Of a DNA stretch of 64,000 bases, positions 54,837-63,347 are shown piece after piece. Each line of letters begins with the position of its first letter. Position 1 is the first letter of the stretch. Location: assembly GCF_900107115.1 (NCBI RefSeq), contig NZ_FNOS01000005.1, positions 1 to 64,000 on the forward strand, read 5' to 3'. The notes below the pieces were generated by a model that was not told the origin of the DNA, ran no database searches, and was given only the letters and a program-made list of their open reading frames with translations. The stretch comes from Salimicrobium album (GTDB lineage: Bacteria > Bacillota > Bacilli > Bacillales > Halobacillaceae). Position numbers and translations under genes: made by a program.

Positions 54837-56069
54837 TTAATGATATTTCTTGAAAGCTAATACGGCATTATGACCACCGAAACCAAAACCGTTGGATAAA
54901 GCCACTTCCACTGATCCTTTCTCTGCTTCGTTCGATACATAATTCAACGTACAGTCGGGATCGGGGTGATGCAGATTAATTGTGGGAGGAAAAGTATCGT
55001 TCTGCAGACTTTTTAGTGTGATGATACTCTCAACACCACCAGCCGCTCCGAACAAGTGTCCAGTCATCGATTTGGTAGAGCTTACTTTCAACCCGCCTGC
55101 ATCGTTACCGAAAAGTCCCTGGATAGCTTCTGTTTCAGATATGTCACCCGTAGGAGTCCCCGTTCCGTGGGCGTTGATGTAATCGACATCTTTTGTAGAG
55201 AGACCGGACCGCTCCAGTGCAAGTTTCATAGCTTTTTGTGCACCGAGTGGAGAAGGGCTGGTCATATGGTAAGCATCTGTTGTACTTCCGTACCCGATGA
55301 TTTCGCCGACAATTTCTGCGCCGCGCTGTTTAGCGTGGTCGTAATCTTCCAGGAGCAATACCCCGGCTCCTTCAGCCATAACGAATCCGTCCCGGTCCCG
55401 GTTGAACGGCTGAGAAGCCTGTCCGGGTGTTTCGTTTTTCGTGGACATGGCCCCCATTTTTGCAAAACCGGCAAAATAAAGCGGGTTGATCGGTGCCTCT
55501 GATCCACCAGCAAGCATAACGTCCGCATAGCCGTGAGCAATGGTGTGGTAAGCCTCTCCAATGGCATGGTTACCTGTGGCGCAGGCGGAGGACGGGGAGA
55601 AACTTGGCCCTGTAAAGCCTGTTTTGATTGCAGTCAGACCGCTCGCCATATTAGTGATGGAAGTGGGCAGCATGAAAGGGGAGACGCGTTTCGCTCCCTT
55701 ATCAAGCATCGTTTGATAGTTCTCCATTAAAGTATTCAATCCGCCGGCACCGGAGCCTATATAGATGCCCGCGCGGTCCTTATCCAACTGTTGAAGCGGC
55801 AGGTCCGACTCTTCCAGGGCCTGTACGGCTGCCGCGTAGGCATACTGAACGAATAAATCGTGTCGCTTCGTTTCTTTGGGTTCAAGATATTCGTCACCCT
55901 GGAAATCTTCCACACAGCCTGCAATACGTGTGTTTACCTGATCGAAATCGCTCGAAGTAAGTTGTTGAATCCCGGAATTTCCGTGTTTAATGTTATTCCA
56001 CAGGGTCTCCGTATCATTTCCGAGAGGGGAGATGGTCCCTGTTCCTGTAATGACCACTCTTCGTTTCAT
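54837..56069 (-). CDS. Beta-ketoacyl-ACP synthase II (FabF-like)
   Basis: A 410-residue condensing enzyme elongating acyl-ACP with malonyl-ACP. The Cys-His-His triad is visible: nucleophile in SPSSACATGNHAIG (about residue 162), NAHGTGTPTGD (about 301) and KSMTGHLFGAAGG (about 338). The N terminus RRVVITGTGTISPLG and C-terminal NGFGFGGHNAVLAF are typical. ATG 56069 has AAAGGAGGTC upstream; the longer frame to 56153 lacks a site. The gene is outside any fab operon and is probably a paralogue dedicated to the ligase and thioesterase behind it. Confidence 0.9.
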   Translation of the reverse strand: MKRRVVITGTGTISPLGNDTETLWNNIKHGNSGIQQLTSSDFDQVNTRIAGCVEDFQGDEYLEPKETKRHDLFVQYAYAAAVQALEESDLPLQQLDKDRAGIYIGSGAGGLNTLMENYQTMLDKGAKRVSPFMLPTSITNMASGLTAIKTGFTGPSFSPSSACATGNHAIGEAYHTIAHGYADVMLAGGSEAPINPLYFAGFAKMGAMSTKNETPGQASQPFNRDRDGFVMAEGAGVLLLEDYDHAKQRGAEIVGEIIGYGSTTDAYHMTSPSPLGAQKAMKLALERSGLSTKDVDYINAHGTGTPTGDISETEAIQGLFGNDAGGLKVSSTKSMTGHLFGAAGGVESIITLKSLQNDTFPPTINLHHPDPDCTLNYVSNEAEKGSVEVALSNGFGFGGHNAVLAFKKYH

Positions 56070-56375
56070 AATGCCGACCTCCTTTGCTGCTGAAAAAAAT
56101 CGCAGTAGGTATTTTCCAAATAGTTCGCGAATAGCACAACCATATTTTAACATGAAGCCTTATTTGTTTCATATCAGGTCATGTTAGCTGATAGTAATTT
56201 TTGTGTCTTTTTGAAGTATTTTTTGAAAAGCTCAGAAAATCAAAAAATGTAATGTGATAATATAGTTCATAAGAAAAAAACTGTGCTTAGCAGGAATCAA
56301 CTAAGAGGATTAGTCAATAGAGACTGAACAGAAGGTACGTCTTTTTAAATTGTCTGCAGCAAAGAGGTGAGTAAA

Positions 56376-57521
56376 ATGCTCAGCACTACTTATGAATACT
56401 TCGCAGAAAAAGTCGGGGCAGGGGAACCGGTGATTTTTCTTCCTGCCGGAGGATTTTCCGGTAATGAAGGTTTGAATATAGCCGAATACCTACAGGTTGA
56501 TTTTGAGACTCATATGATTGATTTGCCGGGTATCGGCAGAAGCAGCGGCATCAGTGGAAAGGTGACATCCATTGTGCTGGCGGACTGGGTGAAAGAATAC
56601 ATGGACCGGAGGGAAATGAAGAACGCGGTGGTAATCGGACACTCGTTAGGCGGGGCTGTCGCTTTGTCTTTCGCCAGACACTATCCAGAGCGGGTGCGTA
56701 CCCTGATTTTATTGGATCAGGGACATAAACCTTTCCCGAAAGTGCCGACTTCGGAATTCGGAATTTTCGCTTACGCTTTCCCATTCCTTAATGTAGGAGT
56801 AAGGCTGTTCGGAGAGCATCTGTTAAAAAGACTGGCAACATTTTTTAAAGGGAGTGGAGAGGGCGATTTTGATAGACAGGTCACCAATTTTTGTGAACAT
56901 GTAAATATAGAAGAAACTCGGTACGTGCGTACGGCTTTACGATCTCAAACCGACTTTTCCGCCCGTGGGCTGAACTTGATGTTCGGGTACTACAACCTTG
57001 ATATCCCCGGTCTCCTTAATAATATTACTGTGCCCACCCATGTATACTATGCAACATTCGCCGATCTGGATGATAGAGAACGGAGAAAAACGGAACATCA
57101 TTTAAAAAAGCTTCGGAACCGTTCTTTTCCTGTAACCTGGCACGCTGTTGAAGGCGGACATTTTGTGCACTGGAATGAAAATTTTTCATTAGAGGATATA
57201 AAGCAGAATGCGATGTTTCGAAGAGGGGAAGGGGGGGGGAATAACGTGAGTGGGTTAACGATCTTATCTATTATTATGACAGCAGCTCTTATCGTTTCCA
57301 TACTAATTACTGTCAGTAAAAGAAGGAAAAAGGGCGCTGGCGGAATCAAAAGTGCCCTGACTTCCATTTGTTTCTATCTTATCACCGTGACGAATCTCGT
57401 GGCCTACTGGTTCGGTTTAATGGGAATCGTGTCCTGGGTCCTTACTGTATTGTTATTACTTACGGGGGCCTATTTCACAAAATATTTGCCGGAAGGAAAG
57501 GAGTATGACTATGGCCGTTGA
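56376..57521 (+). CDS. Alpha/beta hydrolase with C-terminal membrane segments
   Basis: A 381-residue protein. The hydrolase domain (about residues 1-275) has LPAGGFSGNEG (oxyanion region), DLPGIGRSSG, nucleophile elbow GHSLGG (about 90-95) and a catalytic His in VEGGHFVHW (about 262). After a Gly/Arg-rich linker come three spans (about 292-312, 328-346, 348-366). Start ATG 56376 has AGAGGTGAG upstream. It overlaps the next gene by 11 nt. Ester or lipid hydrolysis at the membrane is inferred. Confidence 0.8.
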   Translation: MLSTTYEYFAEKVGAGEPVIFLPAGGFSGNEGLNIAEYLQVDFETHMIDLPGIGRSSGISGKVTSIVLADWVKEYMDRREMKNAVVIGHSLGGAVALSFARHYPERVRTLILLDQGHKPFPKVPTSEFGIFAYAFPFLNVGVRLFGEHLLKRLATFFKGSGEGDFDRQVTNFCEHVNIEETRYVRTALRSQTDFSARGLNLMFGYYNLDIPGLLNNITVPTHVYYATFADLDDRERRKTEHHLKKLRNRSFPVTWHAVEGGHFVHWNENFSLEDIKQNAMFRRGEGGGNNVSGLTILSIIMTAALIVSILITVSKRRKKGAGGIKSALTSICFYLITVTNLVAYWFGLMGIVSWVLTVLLLLTGAYFTKYLPEGKEYDYGR

Positions 57522-57840
57522 TACAACAGAAGCGAACGATACTAAGGGGAGGGGTTCTTCCAGAGAAGAATACATTAACGACCGGATGCAGAAACACTCG
57601 CCATTTTTCAGGAAAATATACCATACCCTATATACGATCAACGATTTTCTGCTGGGGCTGTGGTTTTTCCTCGGGAGTGTCTGTTTTTATTTTGAGGAGC
57701 CCTGGCGTGTAATAGGGGTTACTCTATTCGTGGTGGGGAGTTTTCAATTTCTTCTCAGACCTTCGATCCGTCTCGTCCACGAGTTCCATGCACGACGTCA
57801 TTACGGAGAAGAATACGATAAGCAGCAGAGCGGGCAATAG
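57511..57840 (+). CDS. YrhK-like domain membrane protein
   Basis: A 109-residue protein with a polar N-terminal ~45 residues and two hydrophobic helices (INDFLLGLWFFLGSVCFYF and WRVIGVTLFVVGSFQFLL) followed by RPSIRLVHEFHARRHYGEEY, matching the YrhK domain. Start ATG 57511 has AAAGGAG 7 nt upstream inside the hydrolase gene, so the two are translationally linked. Function unknown. Confidence 0.75.
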   Translation: MAVDTTEANDTKGRGSSREEYINDRMQKHSPFFRKIYHTLYTINDFLLGLWFFLGSVCFYFEEPWRVIGVTLFVVGSFQFLLRPSIRLVHEFHARRHYGEEYDKQQSGQ

Positions 57841-57857
57841 CTTTCGTCTGCCATAAC

Positions 57858-57895
57858 AAAAGCCGCCTTACCATAAATGGTAAAGCGGCTTTTTT
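57858..57895. terminator. Bidirectional terminator between yrhK-like gene and ahpF
   Basis: AAAAGCCGCCTTACCA pairs with TGGTAAAGCGGCTTTTTT around a four-base loop (one mismatch). It serves the convergent genes on both strands. Confidence 0.88.
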
Positions 57896-57901
57896 GAATG
57901 T

Positions 57902-59464
57902 TTATGAAGTGACTGCTTCGCTTTCGGCAGGAGCCGTGTTGCGAATCAGATAGTCGAAGGCACCGAGGGCAGATGTTGCACCCTGACCCATGGAAATGAT
58001 GATCTGCTTATAGGCACTGTCTGTACAGTCGCCTGCCGCAAAAATTCCGGGTACGTTTGTTGCACCTTTTTTATCGACTACGATTTCACCGGTTTTCGTA
58101 CGCTCAATGGAATCATCGAGCCATTCGGTGTTCGGTACGAGACCGATCTGGACGAAGACACCTTCGAGTTCCAAGTGGTGTTCTCCCCCGCTTACGCGGT
58201 CTGTGTAAGTCAGGCCGTTCACTGTCTCGTCTCCTGTAATTTCCGTCGTCTGTGCGTTTGTAATAAACGTTACGTTCGGAAGACTGTGAAGACGATCCAG
58301 CAGTACGGAGTCCGCTTTCGATGCGGAAGAGAACTCAAGGACCGTGACGTGTTTAACCACGCCTGCAAGGTCGATGGCTGCCTCCACACCGGAGTTGCCG
58401 CCGCCGATGACCGCAATGTCTTTTCCTTCGAACATCGGTCCGTCACAGTGCGGGCAATAGGCTACTCCTTTGTTCTTGAATTCCTGTTCGCCAGGAACAC
58501 CGATATTACGCCAGCGGGCGCCTGTGGAGAGGATGGCTGTTTTACTTTGCAGAACAGCTCCGTTTTCCAGTTCCACTTCGATGTGGTTATCTTTGCGTTC
58601 GATATTCGCAGCTTTTACCTGATTCATAACGTCCACATTGTAGCCTCCGACGTGTTCGTGAAGATTGGAGGAAAGCTTCGGTCCGTCTGTTTCCTGGACG
58701 CTGATAAAGTTTTCGATAGCGTTCGTATCGAGAACCTGGCCGCCGACACGGTCGGTAAGCAGTCCTGTACGGATGCCTTTACGTGCAGCATAGATAGCGG
58801 CACTTCCGCCGGCCGGGCCTCCGCCTACGACAAGAACATCAAACGGGTCTTTCCCTTCGAATTCAGAGGAGTCAGGACCGCTTCCGAGAGCAGAAAGAAT
58901 CTCTTCCAGCTCCATGCGGCCGCCGCCCCATTCTTCATTGTTCAGGAAGACGGTCGGAACGCCCATAATATTTTTGCTGTCGACTTCGTCCTTGAAAGCG
59001 CCACCTTCGATCATGGTGTGGGAAATACGCGGGTTGACCACGCTCATGATGTTCAATGCCTGAACGACGACAGGACAGTTGTTACAGCTTAAGCTGACGT
59101 ACGTTTCGAAATGATAGTCTTCATCAATCGCTTTGATGCGGTCGATTACGCTCTGCTCCACTTTCGGAGGGCGTCCGCTCACCTGAACGAGCGCCATGAC
59201 GAGAGAGGTGAATTCGTGACCGAGAGGAACCCCGGCAAACGTGATGCCGGTCTCTTCATCTGGACGGTTGACGCTGAAACTTGGCGTCCGCTTCAGTTCT
59301 GTCTTTTCTATGCTGATGCGGGGAGACATAGTGGACAGTTCGTCCACCAGCTCGAGCATCTCTTTGGATACATTATCCGAGCCTGCACTTACTTTCAGGA
59401 CAATATCGCCTTCAAGCAGCTGAAGATATTGTTCAAGCTGTGCTTTAATATCTTTGTCTAGCAT
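57902..59464 (-). CDS. ahpF: Alkyl hydroperoxide reductase subunit F (NADH:peroxiredoxin reductase)
   Basis: A 520-residue flavoprotein that passes electrons from NADH to AhpC. The N-terminal double thioredoxin domain (about residues 1-195) carries CNNCPVV (about 128-134). The thioredoxin-reductase-like part has VVGGGPAGGSAAIYAARKG (FAD), IGGGNSGVEAAIDLAG (NADH) and the redox pair CPHCDGP (about 344-350), then GIFAAGDCTD. It lies 15 nt downstream of ahpC in one operon. Confidence 0.95.
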   Translation of the reverse strand: MLDKDIKAQLEQYLQLLEGDIVLKVSAGSDNVSKEMLELVDELSTMSPRISIEKTELKRTPSFSVNRPDEETGITFAGVPLGHEFTSLVMALVQVSGRPPKVEQSVIDRIKAIDEDYHFETYVSLSCNNCPVVVQALNIMSVVNPRISHTMIEGGAFKDEVDSKNIMGVPTVFLNNEEWGGGRMELEEILSALGSGPDSSEFEGKDPFDVLVVGGGPAGGSAAIYAARKGIRTGLLTDRVGGQVLDTNAIENFISVQETDGPKLSSNLHEHVGGYNVDVMNQVKAANIERKDNHIEVELENGAVLQSKTAILSTGARWRNIGVPGEQEFKNKGVAYCPHCDGPMFEGKDIAVIGGGNSGVEAAIDLAGVVKHVTVLEFSSASKADSVLLDRLHSLPNVTFITNAQTTEITGDETVNGLTYTDRVSGGEHHLELEGVFVQIGLVPNTEWLDDSIERTKTGEIVVDKKGATNVPGIFAAGDCTDSAYKQIIISMGQGATSALGAFDYLIRNTAPAESEAVTS

Positions 59465-59479
59465 ATTTTATCCTACTCC

Positions 59480-60046
59480 TTAAATTTTACCTACAAGATC
59501 AAGGCTTGGTTTAAGCGTTTCTTCGCCTTCTTCCCATTTGGCCGGGCAAACTTCACCAGGGTTTTTACGAACGTACTGAGCAGCTTTCACTTTATCGATA
59601 AGCGTACTTGCGTCACGTCCGATACCGTCTGCGTTGATTTCGGCAGCCTGTACGACACCGTCAGGATCGATGATGAATGTACCGCGGTCCGCTACACCTT
59701 TTTCTTCGATAAGAACGTCGAAGTTACGGGAAATTTCGTGGGAAGGGTCCCCGATCATTGTGTAGGTAATTTTATTGATGGCTTCTGAATGATCGTGCCA
59801 TGCTTTGTGAACGAAATGAGTATCTGTAGATACAGAGTATACTTCCACTCCAAGCTCCTGAAGTTTAGCGTACTGATTTTGCAGGTCTTCGAGTTCTGTC
59901 GGGCATACGAAAGAAAAGTCCGCAGGGTAGAAGCAGACGATGTTCCATTTCCCTTTCAGATCCTCATCAGTAACCTCGATAAAATCATCGCCTTCTCTGA
60001 AAGCTTGTGCGCTGAATGGTGCTATTTCTTTTCCGATTAAAGACAT
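59480..60046 (-). CDS. ahpC: Alkyl hydroperoxide reductase subunit C (2-Cys peroxiredoxin)
   Basis: A 188-residue peroxiredoxin reducing hydrogen peroxide and organic hydroperoxides. The peroxidatic Cys is in FSFVCPTEL (about residue 48) and the resolving Cys in GEVCPAKW (about 167). Length and sequence match the AhpC1 class. ATG 60046 has AGGAGGA upstream. Operon ahpC-ahpF on the minus strand. No good PerR box was found; an inverted repeat of Rex type lies upstream. Confidence 0.96.
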   Translation of the reverse strand: MSLIGKEIAPFSAQAFREGDDFIEVTDEDLKGKWNIVCFYPADFSFVCPTELEDLQNQYAKLQELGVEVYSVSTDTHFVHKAWHDHSEAINKITYTMIGDPSHEISRNFDVLIEEKGVADRGTFIIDPDGVVQAAEINADGIGRDASTLIDKVKAAQYVRKNPGEVCPAKWEEGEETLKPSLDLVGKI

Positions 60047-60106
60047 TTAATATCCTCCTAAATAGTAATAGTAAAGGTCATACCATATCTATCTTACATA
60101 TTGTTC

Positions 60107-60124
60107 TGTGCAATGTCACACAAA
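60107..60124 (-). promoter_or_regulatory. Rex-like inverted repeat upstream of ahpC
   Basis: Read on the minus strand, TTGTG-N8-CACAG matches the invariant half-sites of the Rex operator (TTGTG-N8-CACAA) at 9 of 10 positions. It lies ~60-80 bp upstream of the ahpC start. An alternative reading TGTG-N6-CACA is also symmetric. Regulation by Rex is a hypothesis. Confidence 0.35.
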
Positions 60125-60425
60125 ACGCACAGGAAAAAATTAGACAAAATTGTGACGGAACGTGACCAAATTTTCACCGCTGAACCTGACCTGATTCTTC
60201 CTGCTATAGGTCTGTGTACCGGCAATTTCCGGGACTTATTCTCTGCTGGTCAGTCCCCTGTTGGAATGTAAACATTTTTATGGAGTTCCTTTCAAATGTT
60301 ACGATAGGTTTTTCTTTGAATAGGAAAAAAATGGTTCGTGTGTACATAGTGAAGTTAGAAATTATTTTAATGAAGGGAGTAATTACTATGCAGACCATCT
60401 ACTATGGTGTGGGGACATTCTCACA

Positions 60426-62012
60426 ATGGAAGGAGAGGAGGTTCCCGTAGAAGCCATTCTGGTGGAAGACGGTGTTATTAAGAAGAAGGGGAATCTGCAG
60501 GAGGTGGAAGCGGCAGCCGAAACAAAGGGCACAGAACAAGTACATCTGAACGGGAAAACGCTTATGCCTTCTTTTATTGATCCTCACAGTCACTTCCCCT
60601 TCGTAGGGCCGGTGTCCCGTATGGCGGACTTGAGTGGATGCGGAAGTTTCGAGGAGGTTGCAGACGTTCTTCGTAAGTACCTGGAACGGAATGAGTTTGA
60701 AAAAAACGAAGTGGTCCTCGGATTCGGGTACGATCATACGATGCTGAAAGAACAGCGTCACCCTGTAAAAGAGGTGCTGAACGAAATAACCGATCGCCCT
60801 CTCTTCGTGTTCCATGCGTCCGCCCATATGGGATGCGCTAATGATGCCCTTCTGGACATGGCGGGTATCGACTCCCGTACGGAAGAGGTGGAAGGCGGAA
60901 CGATAGGAAGAATGACGGGCAGTATGGAACCGGACGGCTATCTGGAAGAAACGTGCCTCTCGCTCGTCCAGCAGTACATAGCAGGTGGATCGGAACGTGA
61001 ATACTTAAAGTTACTGGAAGAAGGTCAGGAAGTATATGTACAGAATGGAATAACGACTGTCCAGGATGGGGCGGCGTCTCTTGAGACGGTGGAACTGTGC
61101 AAAGCCCTGGCCGAACAAGGTAAGCTGAATGTCGACGTTATCTCATACTCGCTAGTCGATAATGACCCGGGGAAAATATTTGAAGCGAATGCGCCTTATG
61201 TAAAACGGTATCATAACAGATTCAAACTCGGTGGATACAAAATGCTGTTGGACGGGACTCCTCAGGGAAAAACGGCATGGCTCACCGAACCTTACGAAGG
61301 AGACGAGGAGTACAGAGGAACGTCCTGGTACAAAGACGAAAAGGTGAGAAAAGTGACGGATGAGGCTGTTCGGAATAATATTCAACTATTGACCCACTGC
61401 AACGGAGACGCTGCCGCGGATCAGCTGCTCAGAAATTATAAGAAGTCCATGGAAGAACCACAGCAGTCCGGGAAAGAAGAGTTGCGTCCGGTTATGATTC
61501 ACTGTCAGACAGTTCGTGATGACCAGCTGGATGTAATGAAGGAAATACAGATGATTCCTTCTATATTCGTCGATCATACGTATTACTGGGGAGATGTCCA
61601 CTTAAGAAATCTCGGAGAAGCGCGGGGAAGCAGAATCAGCCCTGCCAGATCCGCTATAGACAGAGGGCTGCCGGTTAATCTGCATCAGGATTCTCCAGTG
61701 ATCAGGCCGGACATGCTTCAGACGATCTGGAGTGCGGTGAACCGGCAGACAAGAGGAGGAGTAATAATCGGTCCGGAGCAGCGGATCAGTGTGAAGGAGG
61801 CACTCCAGGCCGTCACGATTCACGCTGCTTATCAATACGGGGAGGAAGACACAAAAGGGAGTATCAAAGAAGGGAAGTGGGCGGATCTGGTTATTCTTGA
61901 CCGTAATCCTTTGGAGATTGATCCCATGGAGTTAAGAGATATTCAGGTGGAAGAAACTATTAAAGAAGGAGAAACGATTTATAAAAAAGCAAAAAAATTG
62001 AATATACAGTAA
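60426..62012 (+). CDS. Amidohydrolase 3 family protein (YtcJ-like), 5' frameshift
   Basis: A metal-dependent amidohydrolase: 528 residues from ATG 60426. Metal-site HSHF follows SFIDP (about residues 52-56); LLTHCNGDAAADQLL (about 316-330), VMIHCQTV and NLHQDSPVIRPD supply later ligands, and ADLVILDRNPL closes the composite domain. A natural start lies upstream: ATG 60388 with GAAGGGAG 8 nt before it reads MQTIYYGV, then leaves frame. One extra base in the G4 run at 60411-60414 would give MQTIYYGVGDILTMEGEEV, the usual N-terminal strand. Either a true frameshift or a sequencing error. Substrate unknown. Confidence 0.85.
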   Translation: MEGEEVPVEAILVEDGVIKKKGNLQEVEAAAETKGTEQVHLNGKTLMPSFIDPHSHFPFVGPVSRMADLSGCGSFEEVADVLRKYLERNEFEKNEVVLGFGYDHTMLKEQRHPVKEVLNEITDRPLFVFHASAHMGCANDALLDMAGIDSRTEEVEGGTIGRMTGSMEPDGYLEETCLSLVQQYIAGGSEREYLKLLEEGQEVYVQNGITTVQDGAASLETVELCKALAEQGKLNVDVISYSLVDNDPGKIFEANAPYVKRYHNRFKLGGYKMLLDGTPQGKTAWLTEPYEGDEEYRGTSWYKDEKVRKVTDEAVRNNIQLLTHCNGDAAADQLLRNYKKSMEEPQQSGKEELRPVMIHCQTVRDDQLDVMKEIQMIPSIFVDHTYYWGDVHLRNLGEARGSRISPARSAIDRGLPVNLHQDSPVIRPDMLQTIWSAVNRQTRGGVIIGPEQRISVKEALQAVTIHAAYQYGEEDTKGSIKEGKWADLVILDRNPLEIDPMELRDIQVEETIKEGETIYKKAKKLNIQ

Positions 62013-62098
62013 CCTGTTCCGTTAGTTTGGAGTTTTCTTACCTATAAGTGTAGAGGGGTTATTCACGTCAAAACTCGGTTGCACAATCCTGCTGTATT

Positions 62099-62146
62099 AA
62101 AAAAGAGGGAGGTCCTGTTTAAATCGGAAGGACCTCCCTCTTTTTA
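62099..62146. terminator. Bidirectional terminator
   Basis: AAAAAGAGGGAGGTCCT pairs perfectly with AGGACCTCCCTCTTTTT around a 12-nt loop. It serves the amidohydrolase gene and the convergent diguanylate cyclase gene. Confidence 0.9.
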
Positions 62147-63217
62147 TGCTACGCATACTTTGTTTCTTCCCGTCCGTTTAGCTTCGTAAAGCGCTTCGTC
62201 TGCATCGTTCAGAAGCGCTTCGGGTGATTTGGTCGTTTCTCCATAACAGGCGACACCGACAGAGACGGTTACACTGATGGTTTCACCGGTGGTCAGTAAA
62301 AAGGAATGATTCTCGACGCTTTCGCGGATTCTTTCTCCTATTTGTACGGCACGGTCGGTAGGACAGTCGAGAAGAATCACCGTGAATTCCTCCCCGCCGT
62401 TCCGGCTCACGATATCAAAAGAACGCACCGCATTTTTCAACAAATTGCCAAGCTCTATTAATACCTCGTCTCCTTCTTTATGACCGTACGTGTCATTAAT
62501 GCTTTTGAAATGGTCGATATCAATGAAGAGAAAAGAAAGTCTTTCGTCTTTCTTTCGTGCTTCTTCGCTTACCGAATTGAAGATCTGGTCAAATTTCCTG
62601 ACGTTGTTCAGCCCGGTCAATGCATCAGTGGAAGATTCGGCCTTGAACTGAATCATCATCCTTTGATTTTCCCGGGCGTACTCAATGACATAGAAGGAGC
62701 TGAAGCCCGCTATATAGGAAATGATCCAGTAAGAAGGGATCATCGGGAGAAGGATACCCGTATCACTGATCAGATAAAGGATCAGCATAGTAAACAGTAT
62801 GTTGGAAGCGGTGAGGGACAGAAATATCTTGACCCGTCTCCCTCTATTAAGTTTTCTCGCGCCAAGCGCAGCGAGAGCGATAAGCACGATGAAAATGATC
62901 GCCAGCAGGGACGATTCACCGAAACTGATGAAGAAGCGGCCGATTATAATGAACAATAAGGCTACGAGACTCGGAATACCACCCCCGTAGTATGTAACGA
63001 GAACGAGAGGGATATGCCTCAGGTCGATGATAGTCTGATCGAAATGCATACTGTACTGCATTAAAATATTACTTAAAACTCCTGCGAGTGCCCCGGCAAT
63101 AACTTTTTTTCTTAACGAAGAGGAGGTCCTCAATGAGGAATCGTTGGTAAGCTGGGAGTAAATGAACAGGCAGGTGATCAAAATGGCCAGGTTAGACGTT
63201 AACTCTTTTAAAATCAT
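62144..63217 (-). CDS. Membrane diguanylate cyclase (5TM-LYT plus GGDEF)
   Basis: A 357-residue protein. Five to six N-terminal spans (about residues 8-185) resemble the 5TM receptor module of LytS/YhcK-type sensors. The C-terminal GGDEF domain (about 195-355) has SSTDALTGLNN, the Mg-binding FIDIDHFKSINDTYGH (about 231-246) and an intact active-site GGEEF (about 275-279). It should make cyclic di-GMP in response to an unknown membrane signal. Domain layout equals B. subtilis DgcK. No I-site RxxD is obvious just before GGEEF (SFDIVSRN). Confidence 0.9.
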   Translation of the reverse strand: MILKELTSNLAILITCLFIYSQLTNDSSLRTSSSLRKKVIAGALAGVLSNILMQYSMHFDQTIIDLRHIPLVLVTYYGGGIPSLVALLFIIIGRFFISFGESSLLAIIFIVLIALAALGARKLNRGRRVKIFLSLTASNILFTMLILYLISDTGILLPMIPSYWIISYIAGFSSFYVIEYARENQRMMIQFKAESSTDALTGLNNVRKFDQIFNSVSEEARKKDERLSFLFIDIDHFKSINDTYGHKEGDEVLIELGNLLKNAVRSFDIVSRNGGEEFTVILLDCPTDRAVQIGERIRESVENHSFLLTTGETISVTVSVGVACYGETTKSPEALLNDADEALYEAKRTGRNKVCVA

Positions 63218-63306
63218 ACAGTCACCCCATGTTTCTGAAGCTGAATTATGAAGCAGATACAGTTTATACTATACCATTTTCACAAATTTGGAAATCCGTA
63301 TTAAAA

Positions 63307-63345
63307 GAAAGCTCCCGCACATTCTGATGCGGGAGCTTTCTGCTT
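63307..63345 (-). terminator. Terminator of the partial MFS gene
   Basis: GAAAGCTCCCGCA (63307-63319) pairs perfectly with TGCGGGAGCTTTC (63328-63340). On the minus strand it is followed by TTTTAAT. It begins a few bases after the stop at 63348. Confidence 0.85.
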
Positions 63346-63347
63346 TC

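Noticed and set aside
60061-60075. PerR box upstream of ahpC
   Set aside because: The best candidate matches TTATAAT-N-ATTATAA at only about 9 of 14 positions and lies next to the ribosome binding site.
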